Source of the DNA: Pseudomonas pisciculturae
GTDB taxonomy: Bacteria; Pseudomonadota; Gammaproteobacteria; Pseudomonadales; Pseudomonadaceae
Reading direction: 5' to 3'
NCBI RefSeq assembly: GCF_015461805.1
Contig: NZ_JACVZE010000001.1
Location: 930,001 to 994,000 of the forward strand
DNA length: 64,000 nt
Shown here: positions 16,180 through 25,600 of the stretch, piece by piece
Numbering within the stretch: the stretch's first letter is position 1
Layout: each line of letters opens with the position of its first letter
The notes under the pieces: model-generated
Seen by the model: the letters and a program-made list of their open reading frames with translations, nothing else
Databases searched by the model: none
Told to the model about the DNA's origin: nothing
Position numbers and translations under genes: made by a program

Positions 16180-17826
16180 ATGTTTAAAAAAGTAAACACT
16201 GCCTTGCTGGGGCTGGCTTTGTCGCTGGGGATCAGTTCCGTTCACGCGGAAGAGGCAAAGAAAGTCGATGTGCTGCTGATCGGCGGCGGCATCATGAGTG
16301 CAACCCTGGGTGTATGGCTCAATGAGCTGCAGCCGGACTGGTCGATGGAAATGGTCGAGCGCCTCGATGGCGTCGCCCAGGAAAGCTCCAACGGCTGGAA
16401 CAACGCGGGTACCGGTCACTCGGCGTTGGCTGAGCTGAACTACACCCCGGAAGACAAGAACGGCAACGTTGAGATCCCGAAAGCGGTCGAGATCAACGAA
16501 GCGTTCCAGATCTCCCGTCAGTTCTGGTCGTGGCAGGTCCGCCAGGGCGTGCTGAAGAACCCACGTTCGTTCATCAACTCCACTCCGCACATGAGCTTTG
16601 TGTGGGGCGATGACAACATCAAGTTCCTGAAGAAGCGTTACGAAGCCCTGCAAGCCAGCCCGCTGTTTGCCGGCATGCAGTACTCCGAAGACCCGGCGCA
16701 GATCGCCAAGTGGGTTCCGCTGATGATGGAAGGGCGTGACCCGAACCAGAAAATCGCTGCCACCTGGTCGCCGATCGGTACCGACATGAACTTCGGCGAG
16801 ATCACCCGCCAGTTCGTCGCTCACCTGCAAACCACCCCTAAGTTCGACCTGAAACTGTCGAGCGAAGTGCAGGACATCACCAAGAACGCCGACGGTTCGT
16901 GGCGTGTGAGCTACAAAAACCTGAAAGACGGCACCAAGACTGAAACCGACGCCAAGTTCGTGTTTATCGGCGCGGGTGGCGGTGCACTGCACCTGCTGCA
17001 AAAGTCCGGCATTCCTGAAGCCAAGGAATACGCTGGCTTCCCGGTAGGTGGCTCGTTCCTCGTGACCGAGAACCCAACCGTTGCCGAGCAACACCTGGCC
17101 AAGGCCTACGGCAAAGCCTCGGTTGGCGCGCCACCGATGTCGGTTCCACACTTGGACACCCGCGTGCTGGATGGCAAGCGTGTGATTCTGTTTGGCCCGT
17201 TCGCGACTTTCTCGACCAAGTTCCTGAAAGAAGGCTCGTACCTGGACCTGCTGACCAGCACCACCACCCACAACATCTGGCCAATGACCAAAGTCGGTAT
17301 TCGTGAATACCCACTGGTCGAGTACCTTGCTGGCCAACTGATGCTGTCGGATGATGACCGCTTCAATGCCCTGAAAGAGTACTTCCCGAACGCCAAGAAA
17401 GAAGACTGGCGTCTGTGGCAAGCCGGTCAGCGCGTGCAGATCATCAAGCGTGACGAAGAGCAGGGCGGCGTCCTGAAACTCGGTACAGAAGTGGTCAGCT
17501 CCGCCGACAACACCATTGCAGGCCTGTTGGGTGCATCGCCAGGCGCGTCCACCGCGGCTCCGATCATGCTGACCGTGCTGCAAAAAGTGTTCAAGGACAA
17601 GGTTGCGACCCCTGAGTGGCAGGCCAAACTGCACCAGATCGTACCGAGCTACGGCACCAAGCTGAACGAAAGCCCGGAAGCGGTTGCCAAGGAATGGGCG
17701 TATACCGCCGAAATCCTGCAACTGACTCCACCGCCTGCTATCCCGCAGATGGTTGCTCCTAAGGCGACTGAGGCTGCCAAGCCTGCGGCAGAGCCGAGCA
17801 AGCCAGCGTCTGACCTGGCGCTGTAA
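16180..17826 (+). CDS. mqo: Malate:quinone oxidoreductase with signal peptide
   Basis: 548 residues. It oxidises malate to oxaloacetate with electrons passed to the quinone pool. The FAD site is [34 protein letters not shown] and the C-terminal [13 protein letters not shown] are family signatures. The N-terminus [25 protein letters not shown] is a convincing Sec signal peptide, unexpected because characterised Mqo enzymes are peripheral proteins on the cytoplasmic side. A 30-residue Ala/Pro/Lys-rich tail ends the protein. ATG at 16180 was chosen over the in-frame GTG nine bases earlier. A terminator follows. Confidence 0.93.
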   Translation: MFKKVNTALLGLALSLGISSVHAEEAKKVDVLLIGGGIMSATLGVWLNELQPDWSMEMVERLDGVAQESSNGWNNAGTGHSALAELNYTPEDKNGNVEIPKAVEINEAFQISRQFWSWQVRQGVLKNPRSFINSTPHMSFVWGDDNIKFLKKRYEALQASPLFAGMQYSEDPAQIAKWVPLMMEGRDPNQKIAATWSPIGTDMNFGEITRQFVAHLQTTPKFDLKLSSEVQDITKNADGSWRVSYKNLKDGTKTETDAKFVFIGAGGGALHLLQKSGIPEAKEYAGFPVGGSFLVTENPTVAEQHLAKAYGKASVGAPPMSVPHLDTRVLDGKRVILFGPFATFSTKFLKEGSYLDLLTSTTTHNIWPMTKVGIREYPLVEYLAGQLMLSDDDRFNALKEYFPNAKKEDWRLWQAGQRVQIIKRDEEQGGVLKLGTEVVSSADNTIAGLLGASPGASTAAPIMLTVLQKVFKDKVATPEWQAKLHQIVPSYGTKLNESPEAVAKEWAYTAEILQLTPPPAIPQMVAPKATEAAKPAAEPSKPASDLAL

Positions 17827-17844
17827 GCCAAGTCGAGCTGCAAC

Positions 17845-17881
17845 AAAGCCCGCTGAACCGGTAACGGTCAGCGGGCTTTTT
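17845..17881 (+). terminator. Rho-independent terminator after mqo
   Basis: AAAGCCCGCTGA and TCAGCGGGCTTT form a 12-bp stem with an 11-base loop, ending in a T run. Confidence 0.92.
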
Positions 17882-17908
17882 GTTGGCTGTTTGCAGTGAG
17901 CGCGATTG

Positions 17909-18580
17909 TCAGGCTTTGGTGGGGTTACGTTCGGGGTGGGGCAGCTCAACCCTTCGCTCGGCCGCCGCCAGTGCTGCCTTCAAGCCGGCTTGGTCCAGCG
18001 CAATGCAATAAGCTGGTTTGGCACGTTCAAATCGCCAACTTTCATTCAGCCCGCCTGCATCCACCGCATCAAAACCTAGCTCATCGAGCAGCTGGATTAC
18101 CTGCGCCTTTGCCGCAGCGTCATCTGCTGCTACCGGGAGTGCGCGGCGACCTGAAGCGCCATGAGGGCGTGCGTCCAGCATCAACTCGGGCGCAAAGATC
18201 GCGTTGAACACTTTCACCACGTGTGACTGTGAAAAATGCTCGGCGATCAGCCGGCTGGTGGTGGTTTCAAAGCGGTCCAGGGCAGGGAAATGTCCGTCGC
18301 GGTCCGGGTAGTAATTATTGGGGTCCATCACCGTTTTACCTTTCAGCCACTGCGCGGGCACGTTGCGGTAATGCTCAAACGGGATGGCGACCAGTACAAC
18401 GTCACCAAACCGGGCTGCATCTTCAGCGCTGCCCACTTGGGCGCCGGGTATGCCGCTGCGCACGCTGCTCATGGTGTGTGGGCCGCGGGAGTTGCTCAGC
18501 ATCACCTCATGCCCGGCAGCCAGCGCCAGTTCGGCCACGGCGCGCCCGATAAAGCCTGCTCCAATAACGCCAATCTTCAT
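17909..18580 (-). CDS. NADPH-dependent F420-reductase-like Rossmann protein
   Basis: 223 residues. The N-terminal NAD(P) motif is MKIGVIGAGFIGRAVAELAL, followed by SNSRGP, the NADPH-specificity loop seen in the F420-dependent NADP reductase (Npd) family. VFNAIFAPEL and a C-terminal helical part complete the fold. Pseudomonas does not use F420 as far as is known, so a different substrate is likely. It is divergent from a LysR gene with 102 bases between, suggesting that this regulator controls it. Confidence 0.85.
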   Translation of the reverse strand: MKIGVIGAGFIGRAVAELALAAGHEVMLSNSRGPHTMSSVRSGIPGAQVGSAEDAARFGDVVLVAIPFEHYRNVPAQWLKGKTVMDPNNYYPDRDGHFPALDRFETTTSRLIAEHFSQSHVVKVFNAIFAPELMLDARPHGASGRRALPVAADDAAAKAQVIQLLDELGFDAVDAGGLNESWRFERAKPAYCIALDQAGLKAALAAAERRVELPHPERNPTKA

Positions 18581-18682
18581 GTCCTTGCTCCGTTGAGTTG
18601 CGGGAGTGGCTATGATGATTGGCTACTGAGCGGCGATAAATAATCAATAACGTGTCGCTGTTGTTACTGAGGGTTGTGAATA

Positions 18683-19606
18683 GTGGATCGCCTTTCCAGC
18701 ATGAATGCCTTTGTAATGGCCGCCGAGTTGGGCTCCTATGCGCGTGCCGCTGCGCGTTTGAATATGTCGCCACAGATGGTGGCCAAACATGTCGCGGCCC
18801 TAGAGCAACGACTCGGTGCCCGTTTACTTAACCGCACCACGCGACGGCAAAGCCTCACTGAGTTGGGGAGCGCGTACTACGAGCGTTGCCGGCACATTTT
18901 GGCGGAGGCCGATGCCGCTGATTCGCTCGCACAGATCATGAACGACACGCCGCGCGGCAAGCTGAAAATCACCGCCCCGGTGACCTTCGGTTCCTACAGT
19001 CTGATGCCATTGGTGACTCAGTTTCTGCGTGATCATCCGGATGTGGAAATCGACCTGAACCTGACGGATCGTTTCGTCGACCTGGTGGAGGAGGGCTATG
19101 AGGTGGCATTCCGGATTGGCCCCCTGGCGACCAGCAGCCTTACGGCCCGGCCCCTGGCGCCTTATCAACTGGTGGCCTGCGCTGCGCCCGCCTATTTGTC
19201 GGCACGGGGCGCGCCCTTGGTACCGGCAGACCTTGAACAGCATGAATGCCTCGGTTACGTCTTCTGGTCGCGACCGGCGGATCGGGAATGGGCGTTCCAG
19301 CAAGGCTCTGCTGTGTCGAGGGTGCAGGTGTCCAGTCGCTTGCAGGTCAATGAGAGCCGCGCCCTGATGTCTGCTGCGTTGGATGGTTTTGGCATTGTTC
19401 TCGGCCCGCAAGACTTTTTGCGCGGGGCGCTGGATAGGGGCGAGCTTGTGCGGGTACTGCCGGGGTTTGATCCGCCGAGCCGCCCGATGCATCTGGTGTA
19501 TACGGCGAATCGGCAACGCACGGCCAAGCTGCGGTGCTTTGTTGAGGCTGTGCTGCTGCGTTTCGGGCGCGACGGGTTCAGCAGCCCGACAGATATCACC
19601 TGTTAA
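18683..19606 (+). CDS. LysR-family transcriptional regulator
   Basis: 307 residues. The N-terminal winged helix-turn-helix (MNAFVMAAELGSYARAAARL, NMSPQMVAKHVAALEQRLG) is followed by TRRQSLTELG and a substrate-binding domain, with PRGKLKITAPVTFGSYSLMP typical of the large CrgA/AaeR-like LysR subgroup. The start is GTG at 18683 with GAGGG upstream; ATG at 18701 is a possible alternative. Divergent from the Rossmann reductase gene, its probable target. Confidence 0.92.
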   Translation: MDRLSSMNAFVMAAELGSYARAAARLNMSPQMVAKHVAALEQRLGARLLNRTTRRQSLTELGSAYYERCRHILAEADAADSLAQIMNDTPRGKLKITAPVTFGSYSLMPLVTQFLRDHPDVEIDLNLTDRFVDLVEEGYEVAFRIGPLATSSLTARPLAPYQLVACAAPAYLSARGAPLVPADLEQHECLGYVFWSRPADREWAFQQGSAVSRVQVSSRLQVNESRALMSAALDGFGIVLGPQDFLRGALDRGELVRVLPGFDPPSRPMHLVYTANRQRTAKLRCFVEAVLLRFGRDGFSSPTDITC

Positions 19607-19659
19607 AAATGATTCGGGGCCGAGCAGGAACCAGGGTGGTTGGGTTCGCTGAACCTTGG

Positions 19660-20034
19660 CTAGCCAGGCTTTTTGGTGCCCAGCAGACGAACCTCCCGCA
19701 ACAGCGCGGCACCGAGTTGATCGGTGCCCAATTCTCTGTAGCCCACTGCTTTTATCTCGCCGTTTTCTTCCGCCTGGATGATGATCACCGGTGTTTCCTT
19801 GCCGGTGGCTTCGTCGATGTGCATGGCGTACTGCGGAATATCCAGCTTTATCGGGGTGCCTGCTGCTTGACCTTTCACATTGATCAGAAATGCCGCACAA
19901 CCTGTGTCTACATCCGCACTGGTGGCGGGCCGGCCGCTGACAAAACAGCTGTGCGGCAGGTCGGGCCAGGTGATGGCTTCGGCATTGGCCTGCGTAGAGG
20001 CTATGAGCAAGGCAGCGAGAACAAATGTGCGCAC
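19660..20034 (-). CDS. Small secreted protein of unknown function
   Basis: 124 residues with a clean signal peptide (MRTFVLAALLIASTQANA). The mature part has two Cys (PHSCFVSG and DTGCAAF) that could form a disulfide, and a strand-rich C-terminal half (PVIIIQAEENGEIKAVGYREL). I recognise no domain. It is tail-to-tail with the LysR gene and alone on its strand. A periplasmic location is inferred from the signal peptide. Confidence 0.75.
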   Translation of the reverse strand: MRTFVLAALLIASTQANAEAITWPDLPHSCFVSGRPATSADVDTGCAAFLINVKGQAAGTPIKLDIPQYAMHIDEATGKETPVIIIQAEENGEIKAVGYRELGTDQLGAALLREVRLLGTKKPG

Positions 20035-20102
20035 GTGAATCTGTCTCTAAAACAAGGTTGAGCGTTTTTACCAAAGCCTGGAGGTAGTGGCAATGCAGCG
20101 GC

Positions 20103-20498
20103 TCATGTCAGCCGTTTCATCCCAGCACCCTTGGCGGCGTTAAGGTCAAACGTAGCCGTGTACTCACAGCCGGCCCCATGGGCGCAACGCTCTATAAGGC
20201 AGTCGGCAAAATCGGCTTTGCTCGCGGTGAAGCGCCGCAGCGCCTGCCAGATGATCTCGGCATGTTCGATGGTCAGTTCACGGGTGCGCAGCAGCGTTTC
20301 CAGTACGGTCACAATGTCGCTTTTCGCCGATGTGTAGCAGCTTTGTAAAACCCAGACCAACTCCACCACGGACACCAGGCTGACAAAGCCCGGAGAAAAT
20401 GCAGTGAGCGACTCGATCAGCTCGGATGCCTTGGGCGATTGCACCGGATCATCCTGGGTTACGTAGCGCACCAGCACATTGGTATCCAGGCCGATCAT
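20103..20498 (-). CDS. PIN-domain toxin, VapC type
   Basis: 131 residues forming one PIN domain, the RNase fold of VapC toxins. The metal-binding acidic residues are visible: Asp5 in GLDTNVLVRY, Glu in SVVELVWVL, Asp in KADFADCLIERCA, and Asp in ATFDLNAAK. The start overlaps the antitoxin stop by four bases, the usual toxin-antitoxin layout. The target RNA is unknown. The fold and pairing are secure; activity is not shown by sequence. Confidence 0.9.
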   Translation of the reverse strand: MIGLDTNVLVRYVTQDDPVQSPKASELIESLTAFSPGFVSLVSVVELVWVLQSCYTSAKSDIVTVLETLLRTRELTIEHAEIIWQALRRFTASKADFADCLIERCAHGAGCEYTATFDLNAAKGAGMKRLT

Positions 20499-20752
20499 CC
20501 AGCATTCGCTCCTTGAGCCGCGATAGCACGGTTCATGTCTTCAAGGGAAACCGCTTTGGTGGGCTTCTGGATAAGGCCCTTGAGGTCATGCACGGTTTTG
20601 CTGGCTGCAATGATGGAAAACTTGCCGTCTTCCATCTCGACAAATTCGACGCGGTCTCCGGTTTCGAGGCCCAGGGCCGTTCTGACCTGGACGGGAATGG
20701 TGATTTGCCCTTTTGAGGTGAGTGTTGCGGTTGCCATAGTGACGGTCTCCAT
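20495..20752 (-). CDS. AbrB/MazE-type antitoxin paired with VapC
   Basis: 85 residues. An AbrB swapped-hairpin DNA-binding domain (TATLTSKGQITIPVQVRTAL, GLETGDRVEFVE) is followed by a C-terminal tail that would bind the toxin. The ATG at 20752 was chosen because AAGGAG lies seven bases upstream; an inner ATG at 20737 and an outer one at 20809 are possible. It precedes the PIN toxin gene with a four-base overlap. A palindrome over the ribosome-binding site is the likely autoregulatory site. Confidence 0.88.
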   Translation of the reverse strand: METVTMATATLTSKGQITIPVQVRTALGLETGDRVEFVEMEDGKFSIIAASKTVHDLKGLIQKPTKAVSLEDMNRAIAAQGANAG

Positions 20753-20759
20753 CGTGATG

Positions 20760-20781
20760 CTCCTTACCTTAGGGTAAGGAG
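20760..20781. promoter_or_regulatory. Putative VapBC operator palindrome
   Basis: CTCCTTACC-TTAG-GGTAAGGAG, perfect 9-bp arms, eight bases upstream of the antitoxin start. One arm contains its ribosome-binding site. AbrB-type antitoxins commonly repress their own operon through such a dyad; here it could also act as an RNA hairpin hiding the ribosome-binding site. Confidence 0.6.
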
Positions 20782-20925
20782 TAATGGAGGACAAGATCCG
20801 TTGGTCCATAGGTTGCTCGTAGGTTGGGGGTGAATCGGAATAAGTAAAACCTAGTCCGACTCACGCCCATTCGCATACCTTTGTGAGCAATCAAAGCGCT
20901 ACAACATGTGACTCAATACTGGCCC

Positions 20926-22299
20926 TTATTGCACTACGCGATAGCACGGCACGTAGGCCGCACCACCTGGTAGCTTCATGCGGTGCTGGGCGACAAATGC
21001 CTGCAACAACTCGTCCAGCGGCTTCATGATGGCCGGGTCGCCGTGGATCTCATACGGGCCGTTCTGCTCGATCAGGCGGATGCCCTTGTCCTTCACGTTG
21101 CCCGCCACAATCCCGGAGAATGCTCGGCGCAGGTTGGCTGCCAGTTCATGGGGTGGCAGCGAATGGCTCAGTTGCAGGCTGGCCATATTGGCGTGGGTCG
21201 GGTCGAACGGGCGCTGGAAGCCCTCGTCGATCTTCAGCAGCCAATTGAAGTGGAAAGCGTCATTGCGCTCGCGACGGAACTGCTTCACCTCCTTGAGCCC
21301 AACAGTCATCTGGCGCGCCACTTCGGCCGGGTCGTCGATGATGATCTGGTAGTGCGCCTGCGCAGCTTCGCCCAGGGTGGCGCCGACAAATGCATGCAGT
21401 TGTTGCAGGTAGGGCGCGGCGTGTTTCGGCCCGGTGAGGATGACCGGGAACGGCAGGTCGCGGTTGTCCGGGTGCATGAGGATGCCCAGCAGGTACAGGA
21501 ACTCTTCGGCGGTACCGGCGCCACCGGGGAAGATGATGATGCCGTGGCCCACGCGCACGAATGCTTCAAGGCGTTTTTCGATGTCCGGCAGGATCACCAG
21601 CTCGTTGACGATTGGGTTCGGCGCTTCTGCCGCGATGATGCCGGGCTCGGTCAGGCCCAGGTAGCGCCCGCCGGTGATGCGTTGCTTGGCGTGGGAAATG
21701 GTCGCGCCCTTCATCGGCCCTTTCATCACGCCGGGGCCACAGCCGGTGCACACATCAAGGCTGCGCAGGCCCAGTTCATGGCCGACTTTCTTGGTGTATT
21801 TGTATTCTTCGGTATTGATCGAGTGCCCGCCCCAGCACACCACGATCTTCGGCTCGACGCCGGGGCGCAACGTACGGGCGTTGCGCAGCAGGTGGAACAC
21901 GTAGTCGGTGATGCCCTGAGAGTTGCTGAGGTCGATGCGCTGACTGTCCAACTCATTTTCGGTGTAGACGATGTCACGCAGGGCGCTGAACAACATCTCG
22001 CGGGTGCTGGCGATCATTTCGCCATCAACGAACGCATCGGCCGGCGCATTCAGCAGTTCAAGGCGCACGCCGCGATCCTGCTGGTGGATGCGCACTTCAA
22101 AGTCTTGGTAGGCGTCGAGGATAGTCTTGGCGTTGTCGATATGTGCGCCGGTGTTGAGGATGGCCAGGGCGCACTGGCGAAACAGGGTGTAGGTGCTACC
22201 GGTGCCGGCTTCGCTCAGTTGCTGCACTTCACGTTGGGAGAGGGTTTCGAGGCTGCCTTTGGGGCTGACGGAGGCGTTGATCACTTGACGTTGGGGCAT
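20926..22299 (-). CDS. ppnN: Nucleotide 5'-monophosphate nucleosidase PpnN (LOG family)
   Basis: 457 residues, the length of PpnN (YgdH). It cleaves purine and pyrimidine nucleoside monophosphates to base and ribose 5-phosphate and is controlled by (p)ppGpp in E. coli. The central LOG domain has VCWGGHSI, TGCGPGVMKGPMKGA and the phosphate-binding IFPGGAGTAEEFLY. N- and C-terminal extensions beyond the LOG domain match the long PpnN form rather than the short cytokinin-activating LOG proteins. The start MPQRQV at 22299 has AAGGAAT upstream. Monocistronic. Confidence 0.93.
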   Translation of the reverse strand: MPQRQVINASVSPKGSLETLSQREVQQLSEAGTGSTYTLFRQCALAILNTGAHIDNAKTILDAYQDFEVRIHQQDRGVRLELLNAPADAFVDGEMIASTREMLFSALRDIVYTENELDSQRIDLSNSQGITDYVFHLLRNARTLRPGVEPKIVVCWGGHSINTEEYKYTKKVGHELGLRSLDVCTGCGPGVMKGPMKGATISHAKQRITGGRYLGLTEPGIIAAEAPNPIVNELVILPDIEKRLEAFVRVGHGIIIFPGGAGTAEEFLYLLGILMHPDNRDLPFPVILTGPKHAAPYLQQLHAFVGATLGEAAQAHYQIIIDDPAEVARQMTVGLKEVKQFRRERNDAFHFNWLLKIDEGFQRPFDPTHANMASLQLSHSLPPHELAANLRRAFSGIVAGNVKDKGIRLIEQNGPYEIHGDPAIMKPLDELLQAFVAQHRMKLPGGAAYVPCYRVVQ

Positions 22300-22449
22300 T
22301 CTGATTCCTTGAAAGCACAGCCACCGCACCCGCAGCGGGCCGCGATGGCTTGAGAATGATGGGCGCCGAATACGGTCGCACGAGACGGATATTTACCTCA
22401 GGCCCTGTGCCGAGTGCAAACACCGTCCAGCACCATCATGCCGCAGAAC

Positions 22450-23274
22450 TTACTGAATCAGCTTCCAGTTTTTGTAGAAAACCCGACGCAGGGTAAAGAC
22501 CATCCCGGCAAACCCCGCGATCAGGGCGTTGAGCACCAAAGGCAACGGCGTCGGCCGCACGATATCGATAAACAGGCAGTAACGCTTTGCGTCGTTCTTG
22601 TTGAAGGAGGCATGCATCAGCGTGTCGTCGAAGATAAACAGCGGGTCATCGTGCCAGTAGTGCTTGTGATTGCCCACTTGGATGTAAACACCCTCGTGAT
22701 GAGGCGCCGGCGCCATGTTGTAAAGCACGCGGAACATCATGCGCAGCGGGCCGAAGTGAAAGGAGGTCGAGCGGTTTTCGTTGAAGACCGACACGCCGAT
22801 GGTCTTCACGAATGGCAGTTTTTCCCGCAGTGCCGGGATATCGAGTGTGGTTTCGATGGGCCGACCGTACCATTGAAAAAACAACATGCCGCGCTTTTTC
22901 TCGGCCATGCGTTCATCCAGGTAACCAATGATTTCATCTTTGTGGGCCATGGCGTCGTTGATCACCTGTTGCAGGTCTGCACGCCAGGCGGGTGGCAAGT
23001 CGTGCATCGTATAAACGTGGCGGTTACGCGAACTCAGCAGATCAAACAACGTGTTGAACGGTGCCAGCAGCCAGGTGTTGCGACCACTGCCGATAAAGTA
23101 TTTTTTGAGGGTGGGCATGTCGTACAGGCCGTTACGCAGGAAGTCGTAAATACCGCAGACGAGCACCAGGCTGAGAAACACCACGGTGGTTTCGGGGAAC
23201 ACATCGATGATCAGCAGTACGCCCAGTACCCAGGCGACCGATATCGCTTTTTTACGCAAAGCAGGCTTGTTCAT
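22450..23274 (-). CDS. Aspartyl/asparaginyl beta-hydroxylase family protein, LpxO-like
   Basis: 274 residues. Two hydrophobic stretches near the N-terminus (about 10-44, VAWVLGVLLIIDVFPE and on) anchor it to the inner membrane. The catalytic cupin has Fe-ligand His residues in HKHYWHDDPLFIFDDTLMHAS and a 2-oxoglutarate-binding Arg in KNDAKRYCLFIDIVRP. A hydrophobic C-terminal segment follows. LpxO enzymes 2-hydroxylate the secondary acyl chain of lipid A, and this protein has their overall plan, but other members of the family act on proteins. I rate the family as sure and the substrate as likely only. Confidence 0.82.
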   Translation of the reverse strand: MNKPALRKKAISVAWVLGVLLIIDVFPETTVVFLSLVLVCGIYDFLRNGLYDMPTLKKYFIGSGRNTWLLAPFNTLFDLLSSRNRHVYTMHDLPPAWRADLQQVINDAMAHKDEIIGYLDERMAEKKRGMLFFQWYGRPIETTLDIPALREKLPFVKTIGVSVFNENRSTSFHFGPLRMMFRVLYNMAPAPHHEGVYIQVGNHKHYWHDDPLFIFDDTLMHASFNKNDAKRYCLFIDIVRPTPLPLVLNALIAGFAGMVFTLRRVFYKNWKLIQ

Positions 23275-23583
23275 GCAGCAGAGCTCCAGCAGGACGCCAT
23301 TCGACAGGTCCGGGTCCCTGGCTGCGAGTGGTGGGGGTTTGAAACATATTGAAACAACTGCGCCATGATAAGGCGTCCTGCGCCGTTTGAGCGTTATAAA
23401 TATTGCGAAATTGTGAAGGCTTTACTCCGTTTTTAACGGGATAGGTGTTTTACCGATTGGATTTTGTAAACAGAAGATTTGCGACTATCGTGACGCTTCG
23501 GTTTTTCGGACGTCATAGACCGGTACGAATGAAGTTGAATGGCCACCACTGGCCGTCGACCCCTTGGAAGAGGCAGAAATTTT
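23275..23583. other. 309-base gap between LpxO-like gene and fabV
   Basis: No gene seen. The region is divergent, so it must hold promoters for both genes. GGAAGAGG near 23571 is the fabV ribosome-binding site. No clear hairpin or operator found. Confidence 0.5.
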
Positions 23584-24777
23584 ATGATCATCAAACCGCG
23601 GGTTCGTGGCTTTATCTGTGTGACCGCTCACCCTGTTGGCTGTGAAGCGAACGTCAAAGAGCAGATCGACTACGTTACCCAGCACGGCGCCATTGAAGGC
23701 GGCCCCAAGAAGGTGCTGGTCCTGGGCGCTTCCACCGGCTACGGCCTGGCCGCGCGCATCAGTGCTGCGTTTGGCTGCGGCGCCGATACCCTGGGCGTGT
23801 TTTTTGAGAAAGAAGGCGAAGAAGGCAAGCTGAGCTCGGCCGGCTGGTACAACAGCGCCGCGTTCGAGAAGTTTGCTGTCGAAAAAGGCCTGTACGCCAA
23901 GAGCATCAACGGCGACGCGTTCTCTGATGAGATCAAGCGCCTGACTATCGAAACCATCAAGAAAGACCTGGGCAAGATCGACCTGGTGGTCTACAGCCTG
24001 GCCGCGCCACGCCGTACCGACCCGCAAGGCGTGGTGCACAACTCCACCCTCAAGCCGATCGGCAAGGCCGTGACCCTGCGCGGTATCAACACCGACAAAG
24101 GCGTGGTGGTCGACACCACCCTTGAGCCCGCGACCCAGGAAGAAATCGACGGCACCGTCAAAGTGATGGGCGGTGAAGACTGGCAGCTGTGGATCGACGC
24201 CCTGCGTGACGCCGATGTACTGGCCGAAGGCGCCAAGACCACTGCGTTCACCTACCTCGGCGAGAAGCTGACCCAGGACATCTACTGGAACGGCTCCATC
24301 GGCGAAGCCAAGAAAGACCTGGACAAAAAAGTCCTGACCCTGCGCGACAACCTTGCCGCACTCAAGGGTGACGCCCGCGTGTCGGTGCTCAAGGCTGTGG
24401 TCACCCAGGCCAGCTCGGCGATCCCAATCATGCCGCTGTACCTGTCGCTGCTGTTTAAAGTGATGAAAGAGCAGGGCACCCACGAAGGTTGCATCGAGCA
24501 GGTCTACGGCCTGTTCAAGGACAGCCTCTACGGCAACGAGCCGAAACTCGACGCCGACGGCCGCCTGCGTGCCGACCTGGCCGAGCTTGAGCCCAAGGTC
24601 CAGGACGCTGTGGCTGCACTGTGGAACCAGGTCACCGACGACAACGTCAACGAGATCAGTGATTTTGCCGGCTACAAGGCTGAGTTCCTGCGCTTGTTCG
24701 GTTTCGAGATCGACGGTGTGGACTACGAAGCTGATGTGAACCCGACTGTGAAGATCAATGGCTTGGTTCAAGCCTAA
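23584..24777 (+). CDS. fabV: trans-2-enoyl-ACP/CoA reductase FabV
   Basis: 397 residues. FabV performs the last step of the fatty-acid elongation cycle using NADH and is naturally insensitive to triclosan. The cofactor loop is [18 protein letters not shown] (43-60). The catalytic Tyr-x8-Lys pair is Tyr234 and Lys243 in [14 protein letters not shown]. The start [10 protein letters not shown] at 23584 has GGAAGAGG upstream. Codon use is strongly biased to C/G-ending codons, as in highly expressed genes. A REP doublet follows. Confidence 0.96.
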   Translation: MIIKPRVRGFICVTAHPVGCEANVKEQIDYVTQHGAIEGGPKKVLVLGASTGYGLAARISAAFGCGADTLGVFFEKEGEEGKLSSAGWYNSAAFEKFAVEKGLYAKSINGDAFSDEIKRLTIETIKKDLGKIDLVVYSLAAPRRTDPQGVVHNSTLKPIGKAVTLRGINTDKGVVVDTTLEPATQEEIDGTVKVMGGEDWQLWIDALRDADVLAEGAKTTAFTYLGEKLTQDIYWNGSIGEAKKDLDKKVLTLRDNLAALKGDARVSVLKAVVTQASSAIPIMPLYLSLLFKVMKEQGTHEGCIEQVYGLFKDSLYGNEPKLDADGRLRADLAELEPKVQDAVAALWNQVTDDNVNEISDFAGYKAEFLRLFGFEIDGVDYEADVNPTVKINGLVQA

Positions 24778-24788
24778 ACACGGTCAAA

Positions 24789-24883
24789 AAATGTGAGAGG
24801 GGGCTTGCTCCCGATTGCGGTATGTCAGTCAGCTAATCTGTGGCTGACACACCGCGATCGGGAGCAAGCCCCCTCCCACATTT
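24789..24883. repeat. REP doublet, GGGGGCTTGCTCCC type
   Basis: ATGTGAGAGGGGGCTTGCTC in inverted repeat with GAGCAAGCCCCCTCCCACAT, around a centre that pairs TCAGTCAGC with GCTGAC. One base differs at the outer end of the left arm (GAG for GGG). Located 12 bases after fabV. Confidence 0.9.
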
Positions 24884-24976
24884 GACCTGTGTGTTTTTCA
24901 GAACCGTCTTACACGCCAGTTGCTGCTCAGATCTGCCAGACTCCTTCCGCTATCACTCACGCTAACGGAGGATCTG

Positions 24977-25600
24977 ATGACGATTCGTGCAGTAGTTTTT
25001 GATTTCGGCGGTGTCCTGTTCGATTGGAACCCGCACCACCTGTACCGCAAGCTGATTGCCGACGATCACGAGCGGCAATGGTTCCTCGATACCATCTGCA
25101 CTCAAGCCTGGAACACCGAGCAAGACGCCGGTCGCTCCCTTGCCGAGGGCACCCGCAGCCTGATCGAGCAACATCCCCACCATGAGCGCCTGATCCAGGC
25201 CTATTACGAGCGTTGGCACGAGATGTTGCGGGGCCCGCTGCCCGAAGGCGTGGCGATTCTCAAGGCGTTGCACCAGGCAAATATGCCGTTGTTCGGGCTC
25301 ACCAACTGGTCGGCAGAGACCTTTCCCTATGCGTTGGCCAATTACCCGTTTCTCCAGCATTTTCGTGACATCGTGGTGTCGGGTGAGTTGAAGTTGATCA
25401 AGCCTGATCCGGCGATCTATCACGCCAGCCTGAGCCAGGTGCGCGCCTATTTGCCTGACATACAGCCCGCTGAAGTTGTGTTTATCGATGATGTCGAGGG
25501 CAATATCGACGCTGCCGTGGCTCTTGGCTGGCAAGGTATCCATCATGTGTCGGCCGAGCGCACCGCCGCGCAGTTGCGTGAGTGGGGAGTGGGCTTTTAG
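24977..25600 (+). CDS. HAD-superfamily phosphatase, YihX-like
   Basis: 207 residues. The HAD motifs are complete: motif I VFDFGGVLFDWN (nucleophile Asp), motif II GLTNWS, motif III Lys in LIKPDPAIY, motif IV VFIDDVEGN. The length and FGGVLFDW variant fit the YihX / epoxide-hydrolase N-terminal-like group of sugar phosphatases. The start MTIRAV at 24977 has ACGGAGG upstream. The 3' end overlaps the convergent LysR gene by four bases. The substrate is not predictable. Confidence 0.9.
   Translation: MTIRAVVFDFGGVLFDWNPHHLYRKLIADDHERQWFLDTICTQAWNTEQDAGRSLAEGTRSLIEQHPHHERLIQAYYERWHEMLRGPLPEGVAILKALHQANMPLFGLTNWSAETFPYALANYPFLQHFRDIVVSGELKLIKPDPAIYHASLSQVRAYLPDIQPAEVVFIDDVEGNIDAAVALGWQGIHHVSAERTAAQLREWGVGF

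Noticed and set aside
16174..17949. 591-codon open frame antisense to mqo
   Set aside because: Mirror frame of a certain gene with strong codon bias; Gln/Arg/Val-rich and unlike any protein family.
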